The notes below the pieces were generated by a model, which saw nothing but the letters and a program-made list of their open reading frames with translations, searched no databases and was not told where the DNA came from. Shown here one piece after another: positions 57,810 to 64,000 of a stretch of DNA of 64,000 nucleotides (position 1 is the stretch's first letter; the number at the start of each line of letters is the position of its first letter). The stretch is from Altererythrobacter sp. Root672 (GTDB taxonomy: Bacteria; Pseudomonadota; Alphaproteobacteria; Sphingomonadales; Sphingomonadaceae): the NCBI RefSeq assembly GCF_001427865.1, contig NZ_LMHH01000001.1:868001-932000 (forward strand). The letters are read 5' to 3'. The translations under genes and the position numbers were made by a program.

Positions 57810-60074
57810 ATGCCGCGCAAAATTGTCCCCGGCTTGCCTTCGCGCGAGCAGATCCTCGAATTCATCCAAACGTCCGATACTCCGGCGGGTAAGCGGGAGA
57901 TCGGCAAGGCCTTTGGTCTCAAGGGCCAGGAGCGGATCGCGCTCAAGCGCCTGCTCAAGGATATGGCCGAAGATGGCCTGATCGATGGCAAGAAGACCGC
58001 GTTTCACCGCATGGGCGGGGTGCCCAAGGTAACCGTGCTGCGCGTGGTCGATGTCGACGATGGGGAGGCGATTGCCGTTCCCGATGCCTGGCATCCAGAC
58101 GATGCCACCCCACCGCCGCGTTTGCGAGTGATCGAAGGCAAGAAACAGGCCGCGCTCAAGGTCGGCGACCGCGTTCTTGCCCGGACTGAAGAAACCGGCA
58201 GCGGTTGGACTGCCCATTCGATGAAGAAGCTGCCCGCCCGCGACGATGCGATCCTCGGGGTGGTCGAGCTCGATGGGTCGGGCAAGGGCTGGCTCGCGCC
58301 AGTGGACAAGCGGGTACGTAACTCCTCGCCGATCGCTGACCTCGGTGGAGCGGAAGCTGGTCAGCTCGTGCTGGCTGAAGCCGCCGGTCGGTCACCGCGC
58401 GCGGGTGTCAAAGTGGTGGAAGTGCTGGGCGATCCGCTCGCGCCGCGTTCTTACAGCCTGATCGCGATCCACAAGTACGGGATCCCGCACACCTTCCGCG
58501 AAGAAGCGCTGGCCGAGGCCGAAGTGGCGGCCAAGTTGCCGTTTAGCGAGGAACAGCGCGAGGACCTGCGGCACTTGCCGATCGTCGCCATCGACCCCGC
58601 TGACGCGCGCGACCACGATGACGCGATCTGGGCCGAGCCCGACGGGGAGGGTGGGTTCAACGCCGTCGTCGCGATCGCCGATGTGAGCTTCTACGTGCGC
58701 CCTGGCGGCATGGTGGATCGCGAGGCGCGCAGGCGCGGCAATTCAGCCTATTTCCCCGACCGCGTCGTGCCGATGCTGCCTGAAGTGCTCAGCGCGGACG
58801 TTTGTTCGCTCAAGGAAGGCGCCGACCGCGCCGCGATGGCTTGCCACCTGCATATCGATTCACATGGCCGGGTGAAGGACTGGCGCTTTACCCGCGCGCT
58901 GGTGCGCATTTCAGAGGTCATGGCTTACGAGGATGCCCAGGCCCGGATCGATTCCGGAGAGGCTGGCGAAAACCTGCGGAATCTCTGGGCCGCCTGGCGT
59001 GTGCTGTTCAAGGCCCGTGAGGCGCGCGATCCGCTTGAGCTTGAACTGCCCGAACGCCGTGTCATCCTAGACGAGAGGGGACGCATCGCCGAGATCGCCA
59101 TTCGCGAGCGGCTCGACGCGCACCGCGTGGTCGAGGATTTCATGATCGCCGCCAACGTCGCCGCCGCCAAGGCGCTCGAGAGCAAGGCTTCGCCTGTGGT
59201 CTATCGCGTCCACGAGCCACCGAGCCGCGAAAAGCTGATCGCGCTACGGGACTACTTCGCCAGCATCGGCAAGAAGCTCGCGCTCGGCCAGGTCATTACG
59301 CCCAGCCTGTTCAACCGCATGATCAAGGACATCGCGGACGAAGGCGAAAAAGCGTTGGTGATGGAAGCTGTGCTGCGGAGCCAGACCCAGGCCTACTATG
59401 GCCCCCAGAATGCCGGGCACTTCGGCTTGTCGCTGGGCAGCTACGCCCACTTCACCTCGCCGATCCGCCGCTATGCCGACTTGCTGGTACACCGTGCACT
59501 GGTCGATTCTTTCCACCTCGAGCAGCCTAAGCCGAAGGGCAATCTGCCGCCGGCCAGTGGGCTTTCCGAAAAGGACCGCGAGGACCTTTCCAAGGTCACC
59601 GAAGCGATCAGCCAGACCGAACGACGGGCGATGGAGGCCGAACGCGACACGATCGACCGATATGTCGCTGCCTGGTTGTCAGGACGGGTAGGCGAGACGT
59701 TCAAGACGCGGATCACGGGCGTGCAGAGCTTCGGCTTCTTCGCCACGATCGTCGGCCTTGGCGGCGATGGACTGGTCCCGGTTTCGTCGCTGGGACGCGA
59801 GTATTTCCGCTACGACGAAGCGGCGAGGGCGCTTGTCGGAGAAGACACAGGCACCCGCTTCGCTGTTGGCGACATGATCGAACTTCGTCTGGGAGAGGCC
59901 AATCCTCTGACCGGCGCACTCAAGTTCGAGCGCATCGACGGCGAGGGCGGTCAGCGGATCGAACCGCGCGGCGCGAGGCCTGAGGCGAAGAAGAAGCCAC
60001 CCTTCAAGAAACCGCAAGGGCCGCGCGGCCGTCCGGGTAATATCCGTCACCAGGGCAGGGGGCGGAAGAAGTGA
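57810..60074 (+). CDS. rnr: Ribonuclease R
   Basis: A 754-residue 3'-5' exoribonuclease that degrades structured RNA and takes part in tmRNA quality control. An N-terminal winged-helix region (SREQILEFIQ) is followed by cold-shock-type domains and the RNB catalytic domain. The active-site aspartates are in DPADARDHDDAIW. The protein ends with an S1 domain and a basic tail (KKKPPFKKPQGPRGRPG). Length is normal. Confidence 0.97.
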   Translation: MPRKIVPGLPSREQILEFIQTSDTPAGKREIGKAFGLKGQERIALKRLLKDMAEDGLIDGKKTAFHRMGGVPKVTVLRVVDVDDGEAIAVPDAWHPDDATPPPRLRVIEGKKQAALKVGDRVLARTEETGSGWTAHSMKKLPARDDAILGVVELDGSGKGWLAPVDKRVRNSSPIADLGGAEAGQLVLAEAAGRSPRAGVKVVEVLGDPLAPRSYSLIAIHKYGIPHTFREEALAEAEVAAKLPFSEEQREDLRHLPIVAIDPADARDHDDAIWAEPDGEGGFNAVVAIADVSFYVRPGGMVDREARRRGNSAYFPDRVVPMLPEVLSADVCSLKEGADRAAMACHLHIDSHGRVKDWRFTRALVRISEVMAYEDAQARIDSGEAGENLRNLWAAWRVLFKAREARDPLELELPERRVILDERGRIAEIAIRERLDAHRVVEDFMIAANVAAAKALESKASPVVYRVHEPPSREKLIALRDYFASIGKKLALGQVITPSLFNRMIKDIADEGEKALVMEAVLRSQTQAYYGPQNAGHFGLSLGSYAHFTSPIRRYADLLVHRALVDSFHLEQPKPKGNLPPASGLSEKDREDLSKVTEAISQTERRAMEAERDTIDRYVAAWLSGRVGETFKTRITGVQSFGFFATIVGLGGDGLVPVSSLGREYFRYDEAARALVGEDTGTRFAVGDMIELRLGEANPLTGALKFERIDGEGGQRIEPRGARPEAKKKPPFKKPQGPRGRPGNIRHQGRGRKK

Positions 60075-60082
60075 GCGAAAGC

Positions 60083-60103
60083 CCTCTCCCACAGGAAGAG
60101 GGG
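60083..60103. terminator. Hairpin between convergent rnr and the stress-protein gene
   Basis: CCCTCT and AGAGGG pair over a nine-base loop in the 35-base gap between the two stop codons. It could serve either strand; T-tracts are short. Confidence 0.4.
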
Positions 60104-60109
60104 TAAGTT

Positions 60110-60562
60110 TCAGCTCAGGCGGTCGATTTCTTCTTCGCTGAGCCCGCCGGGCACGATGAATAGCGGGCAGGTCAGATTTCCGGCTCCGGCGGAGAAGTGC
60201 GCCACCAACGGCCCCGGCCCACCTTCCGCGGCTGCACCCAGCACCAGCGCGGCTACCTCCGGATGCTCCTGGAGGTACTGGTTGATAACCGTGGTCGCAT
60301 CGCCGACCCGTACGGCGATTTGCGGCATGATGCCGCTTTCGCTCATCAATTCGCCGCCGGCGCTGTTCGCCAGTACCTCGGCGCGGTCGCGCGCTTCTTC
60401 CTCGATCGTCGCCTGGACCTGACCGAAAGCACTGAATTCCTGCTTGGGAACGAGGGCGAGCAAGTGCACGGTGCCATTGGTGTCGGCCGCGCGCCGCGCC
60501 GCGAAACGCAACGCGCTGTGCGCTTCCTGCGTGTCGTCAATGATCACCAGATAGACGCGCAT
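60110..60562 (-). CDS. Universal stress protein (UspA fold)
   Basis: A 150-residue Usp-domain protein starting MRVYLVIIDDTQEAHSALRFAARRA. It ends with LVLGAAAEGGPGPLVAHFSAGAGNLTCPLFIVPGG, which resembles the ATP-binding G-x(2)-G-x(9)-G-S/T loop. Function is generic stress protection. The start at 60562 is preferred over an upstream ATG at 60634 that would add non-family residues. It is divergent from pdhC. Confidence 0.88.
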   Translation of the reverse strand: MRVYLVIIDDTQEAHSALRFAARRAADTNGTVHLLALVPKQEFSAFGQVQATIEEEARDRAEVLANSAGGELMSESGIMPQIAVRVGDATTVINQYLQEHPEVAALVLGAAAEGGPGPLVAHFSAGAGNLTCPLFIVPGGLSEEEIDRLS

Positions 60563-60689
60563 TGCCTTACATCCCCCTGCGGCGCGATATCCGATGAAAC
60601 CCCTGACCGCGCAAGGTCCTTGCTCCCGCCACACAAATTGGCTTTAGACGAAATCGCTTTAGCCCTCCGGAAGGATACCGCGAACCGCC

Positions 60690-61949
60690 ATGCCGATCGC
60701 CATCAAGATGCCCGCCCTCTCGCCAACCATGGAAGAGGGCACGCTCGCCAAGTGGCTGGTCAAAGTTGGCGATAAAGTCAGCTCCGGCGACATCATGGCC
60801 GAAATCGAGACCGACAAGGCCACGATGGAATTCGAGGCCGTCGATGAAGGCATCATCGCGGAGATATCTGTGCCCGAGGGTACCGAGGGCGTGAAGGTCG
60901 GAACCGTGATCGCCACCTTGGCCGAAGAAGGCGAGGACCTGTCGAAAGCCAAGGCGCCTGCTGCTGAGGTAGCCAAAACGGCTCCAGCTCCGGTGGCGGC
61001 CCCAGCGCCAGCTAGTACACCCGCTCCTGCAAAGGCCGCTCCGGCGACCGTTGCCAAGAGTGCGGGTGATCGCGTGATCGCGTCCCCACTCGCCAAGCGC
61101 ATCGCCGCGGAGAGGGGTGTCGACCTCGCGGGCATCAAGGGCTCAGGCCCGAACGGACGCATCGTCAGGGCGGACGTCGAAGGCGCCAAGCCTGGTGCTG
61201 TGCCCGCGGGCGCTTCGGCTGTGGCAGCACATGCTCCGGCTGCGGCTCAGGACTTCGGCATTCCGCACGTCGAGGAAAAGCTCAGCGGCATGCGCAAGAC
61301 CATCGCGCGCCGTCTGACCGAATCGAAGCAGCAGGTTCCGCACATCTACCTGACGGTGGACATCCGTCTCGATGCGCTGCTCAAGCTGCGCGCCGAACTC
61401 AATTCCGCGCTCGAGGCGCGTGGCGTGAAGCTCTCGGTCAACGACATGCTGATCAAGGCGCTGGCCCAGGCGCTGCTTCAGGTCCCCAGCTGCAACGTCC
61501 AGTTCACCGGCGACACGCTGCTCAAGTTCAGCCGCGCTGATATCTCGGTTGCGGTCTCGATCCCGGGCGGCCTGATTACGCCGATCGTGGCCGATGCCGG
61601 CAACAAGTCCATCAGCACCATCGCCAGTGAGATGAAGGACCTCGCCGCCCGCGCTCGCGAAGGCAAGCTGGCGCCGCACGAATACCAGGGCGGAACCGCC
61701 TCGCTCAGCAACATGGGCATGTACGGGATCAAGCAGTTCGAAGCGATCATCAACCCGCCCCAGGCCATGATCATGGCCATCGGTGCGGGCGAAAAGCGGC
61801 CCTACGTGATCGACGATTCGCTGCAGATCGCCACCGTGATGAGCGCCACCGGCAGCTTCGACCACCGCGCCATCGACGGCGCCGACGGGGCCGCGTTCAT
61901 GAAGGCGTTCAAGGAACTGGTCGAAAAGCCGCTCGGGTTGGTTGCCTAA
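60690..61949 (+). CDS. pdhC: Pyruvate dehydrogenase E2, dihydrolipoamide acetyltransferase
   Basis: A 419-residue core subunit of the PDH complex that transfers acetyl groups to CoA. One lipoyl domain carries Lys43 (ETDKATME). An Ala/Pro linker follows, then a subunit-binding domain ([20 protein letters not shown]) and the catalytic domain with His392 and Asp396 in [11 protein letters not shown]. The E1 genes pdhA and pdhB are not in the window. A thioesterase and lpdA follow. Confidence 0.96.
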   Translation: MPIAIKMPALSPTMEEGTLAKWLVKVGDKVSSGDIMAEIETDKATMEFEAVDEGIIAEISVPEGTEGVKVGTVIATLAEEGEDLSKAKAPAAEVAKTAPAPVAAPAPASTPAPAKAAPATVAKSAGDRVIASPLAKRIAAERGVDLAGIKGSGPNGRIVRADVEGAKPGAVPAGASAVAAHAPAAAQDFGIPHVEEKLSGMRKTIARRLTESKQQVPHIYLTVDIRLDALLKLRAELNSALEARGVKLSVNDMLIKALAQALLQVPSCNVQFTGDTLLKFSRADISVAVSIPGGLITPIVADAGNKSISTIASEMKDLAARAREGKLAPHEYQGGTASLSNMGMYGIKQFEAIINPPQAMIMAIGAGEKRPYVIDDSLQIATVMSATGSFDHRAIDGADGAAFMKAFKELVEKPLGLVA

Positions 61950-61973
61950 GCGCTGTCTTACGAAAGCCTGGGC

Positions 61974-62345
61974 ATGACCCAACATCGCGATCCCGCCATC
62001 CGTGTCACCGCCATGCCAGCGGACACCAACGCCTATGGCGACATCTTTGGCGGGTGGCTGCTCAGCGTAATGGACAGCGCCGCCGGCCTCACCGCCGCGC
62101 GCCGGGCCAAGGGCAGGGCAGTCACCGTGGCGATGGACGGCATGGTGTTCCACCAGCCCGTGAAAGTGGGCGACGAGGTCTCGGTCTATACCGAGATCGA
62201 ACGCGTCGGCCGCACCAGCTTGACCATTGGCGTCGAGGCATGGCGGCGTGAACGAACGGGCGAGGAAGCCATGAAAGTGACGGAGGCGAAGTTCACCTTC
62301 GTCGCCATCGACGACAACGGGCACCCGCGCCCGGTAGACGGTTAG
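61974..62345 (+). CDS. Acyl-CoA thioesterase, YciA-like hotdog fold
   Basis: A 123-residue hotdog protein with the YciA/BACH pattern NAYGDIFGGWLLSVMDSAAG, followed by VTVAMDGMVFHQPVKVGDEV. It would hydrolyse acyl-CoA to free acid and CoA. It lies between the E2 and E3 genes of PDH with short spacers, so it may be co-transcribed and tune acyl-CoA levels. Confidence 0.9.
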   Translation: MTQHRDPAIRVTAMPADTNAYGDIFGGWLLSVMDSAAGLTAARRAKGRAVTVAMDGMVFHQPVKVGDEVSVYTEIERVGRTSLTIGVEAWRRERTGEEAMKVTEAKFTFVAIDDNGHPRPVDG

Positions 62346-62357
62346 GAGCAAGCCGAA

Positions 62358-63767
62358 GTGGCTGAGAATTACGATGTTATCGTTCTGGGTTCCGGTCCTG
62401 GCGGCTATGTCGCAGCGATCCGCGCGGCGCAGCTGGGGCTGAAGACCGCGATCGTCGAGCGCGAACTGCTCGGCGGCATCTGCCTCAACTGGGGCTGCAT
62501 CCCCACCAAGGCGCTGCTGCGCTCGGCCGAGATCTATCACTACATGCAGCACGCCAAGGATTATGGCCTGGTTGCCAAGGGGATAGAGGCCGACATTGAA
62601 GCCGTGGTGAAACGTAGCCGCGGCGTTGCCAAGCAGCTTAATCAGGGCGTCACGCACCTGATGAAGAAGAACAAGATCGCGGTTCACTTCGGCACTGGCA
62701 GCTTCAAGAGCGCCAACACGCTGGAAGTGAAGGGTGAGAAGGGCGTCGAAACGCTCACCGCCAAGCACATCATCGTCGCCACTGGCGCACGGGCGCGCGA
62801 CCTGCCGTTCGCTCCGGCCGACGGCAAGCGCGTGTGGACCTATCGCCACGCGATGACGCCGAGCGAGATGCCGACGAAGCTGCTGGTGATCGGTTCGGGT
62901 GCGATCGGGATCGAGTTCGCCAGTTTCTACAACGACATGGGCGCCGAGGTAACGGTCGTCGAAATGCTCGACCGCGTCGTGCCGGTCGAGGATGCTGACG
63001 TTTCAGCTTTCCTCGAAAAGTCGCTCACCAAGCAGGGCATGACGATCAAGACCGGCGCTGCGCTGGAAGAGCTCAAGGTCGGCCCGAATGGCGTCTCGGC
63101 CAAGGTGAAGGGCAAGGACGGCAAGGTCGAAAGCGGCGAGTACAGCCACGTCATCGTCGCTATCGGGATCGTGCCGAACACCGAGAACATCGGGCTCGAC
63201 AAGCTGGTCGAGATGGACCGCGGGTTCATCCAGATCGATCCCTATGGCCGGACCAAGACCAAGGGCATCTGGGCGATCGGCGACTGCGCTCCCGGTCCGT
63301 GGCTGGCGCACAAGGCGAGCCATGAGGGCGTGACCGCCGTCGAGGCGATTGCGCAGGAACTCGGCAACAAGGACGTCCACCCGCACCCGCTCGATCGCAA
63401 TGCGATCCCGGGCTGCACTTACTGCCACCCGCAAATCGCCAGTGTCGGCATGACCGAAGCCAAGGCGAAGGAAGCGGGCTACACCGTCAAGGCGGGCACG
63501 TTCCCGTTCATCGGCAACGGCAAGGCCATCGCTCTGGGCGAGGCCGAGGGCTTCGTGAAAACCGTGTTCGACGCCAAGACCGGCGAATTGCTCGGCGCGC
63601 ACATGGTCGGCGCTGAAGTGACCGAGATGATCCAGGGCTACACCATCGGCAAGGTACTAGAGACCACCGAGGCGGAGCTCATGAACACGATCTTCCCGCA
63701 CCCGACGATCTCGGAGTCGATGCACGAATCCGTGCTCGCAGCTTACGGTCGCGCGGTACACATCTAG
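62358..63767 (+). CDS. lpdA: Dihydrolipoyl dehydrogenase (E3)
   Basis: A 469-residue flavoprotein that reoxidises lipoamide in 2-oxoacid dehydrogenase complexes. FAD motif GSGPGGYVAAIRAAQLG, redox disulfide Cys42/Cys47 (GGICLNWGCIPT), NAD motif IGSGAIGIEFASFY and the C-terminal HPTISESMHE are all present. It starts at GTG 62358 with AGGAG upstream. Confidence 0.97.
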   Translation: MAENYDVIVLGSGPGGYVAAIRAAQLGLKTAIVERELLGGICLNWGCIPTKALLRSAEIYHYMQHAKDYGLVAKGIEADIEAVVKRSRGVAKQLNQGVTHLMKKNKIAVHFGTGSFKSANTLEVKGEKGVETLTAKHIIVATGARARDLPFAPADGKRVWTYRHAMTPSEMPTKLLVIGSGAIGIEFASFYNDMGAEVTVVEMLDRVVPVEDADVSAFLEKSLTKQGMTIKTGAALEELKVGPNGVSAKVKGKDGKVESGEYSHVIVAIGIVPNTENIGLDKLVEMDRGFIQIDPYGRTKTKGIWAIGDCAPGPWLAHKASHEGVTAVEAIAQELGNKDVHPHPLDRNAIPGCTYCHPQIASVGMTEAKAKEAGYTVKAGTFPFIGNGKAIALGEAEGFVKTVFDAKTGELLGAHMVGAEVTEMIQGYTIGKVLETTEAELMNTIFPHPTISESMHESVLAAYGRAVHI

Positions 63768-63800
63768 GGCGCGGGAAACCGTTCGTCGCATTTGCTTTCT

Positions 63801-63841
63801 TCACCCGGAACACCCCATTTTGCGGGGCGTTCTCTGGGTGA
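63801..63841 (+). repeat. Long imperfect hairpin between lpdA and the last gene
   Basis: TCACCC (63801-63806) pairs with GGGTGA (63836-63841), and AAC-CCCC pairs with GGGG-GTT inside, around the loop ATTTTGC. It may terminate lpdA. Its 3' arm runs into the GGTGAGGAG ribosome site of the next gene, so it could also hide that site. Confidence 0.5.
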
Positions 63842-63853
63842 GGAGAGCACCCG

Positions 63854-64000
63854 ATGGAATACGAGATTGAATCGGAAGAGGGGCTGTTCGATGCCAGCAC
63901 CAATCCGAGCCTCAGACACGGTCGGCGCGTCCACAAACGCCCGCCGATAGCTCGCCAGGGCGACCCCAAATATAGCTATATGCGTCAGCGCGCTGAGCAG
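63854..64000 (+). CDS. Hypothetical protein, 5' part only
   Basis: An ORF open from ATG 63854 to the window end (49 codons), with GAGGAGAG seven bases upstream. It begins MEYEIESEEGLFDASTNPSL and becomes basic (RHGRRVHKRPP). No signal peptide is seen and no family is recognised. Confidence 0.55.
   Translation, partial: MEYEIESEEGLFDASTNPSLRHGRRVHKRPPIARQGDPKYSYMRQRAEQ

Noticed and set aside
63679-63969. A 96-codon minus-strand ORF at the window end.
   Set aside because: It overlaps the end of lpdA and the better supported plus-strand ORF with a good ribosome site, and has no recognisable content.

Overview
This window is high-GC chromosomal DNA, almost completely coding, from an alphaproteobacterium. 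Sphingomonadales (Novosphingobium/Erythrobacter-like) is the best guess. The support is a LigF-like glutathione S-transferase, the pairing of LpoA-like, RsmI, YraN and GshB genes, an inverted repeat of a kind I associate with sphingomonad chromosomes, and an alphaproteobacterial-type RpoH promoter before dnaK. I see no prophage, integrase island, insertion sequence, CRISPR array, rRNA or tRNA gene. The content is core housekeeping, so most of the interest lies in small regulatory sites, unusual protein architectures and one intergenic region that looks structured.

1-7049: after the tail of a TPR protein, a long minus-strand run reads two coupled TraB/GumN lipoproteins, rplY, a terminator, pth, a small P-loop kinase, a short mgtE and ychF. 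7050-15232: glyQ-glyS, ppdK, a methyltransferase divergent from comF, a roughly 300-base gap with nested hairpins, and hisI. 15252-26435: an acyl-CoA dehydrogenase, a dienelactone hydrolase-like protein, MFS-cysK, a PilZ protein, tyrS, a coupled DOMON-like/NamZ-like pair, a LigF-like GST and a GT87-type membrane protein.

26436-36450: two soluble MCP-like receptors flank a DUF817 membrane protein; then come parE, an LpoA-like lipoprotein divergent from rsmI-yraN-gshB, an inverted repeat and dedA. 36447-48031: xerC-hemW-rdgB-rph on minus, divergent from hrcA-grpE; a block of envelope and transport genes on minus; then dnaK-dnaJ behind an RpoH-type promoter. 48081-54096: an exported metallo-beta-lactamase-fold protein, radA with a LexA-type box in front, cvpA, an Fe-S scaffold-like protein, an MHS-family transporter and alr. 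54172-64000: phaR, a eukaryotic/archaeal-type proS, an exported M28 peptidase, rnr, a universal stress protein, the E2 and E3 genes of pyruvate dehydrogenase with a thioesterase between them, and the start of an unidentified gene.

Functional themes are translation and its quality control (GlyQS, TyrS, ProS, Pth, L25, YchF, RsmI, RNase R, RNase PH), heat shock (HrcA, GrpE, DnaK, DnaJ), glutathione chemistry (GshB, LigF-like GST) and central carbon metabolism (PPDK, PDH E2/E3). No wholly new system stands out. The best leads are the structured region at 14519-14700, the LexA-type box before radA, the paired soluble MCPs with palindromes upstream of the second, the MgtE without its sensor domain, and the coupled NamZ/DOMON and TraB/TraB pairs. 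All assignments come from reading the sequence and from memory of the families; no database search was run.
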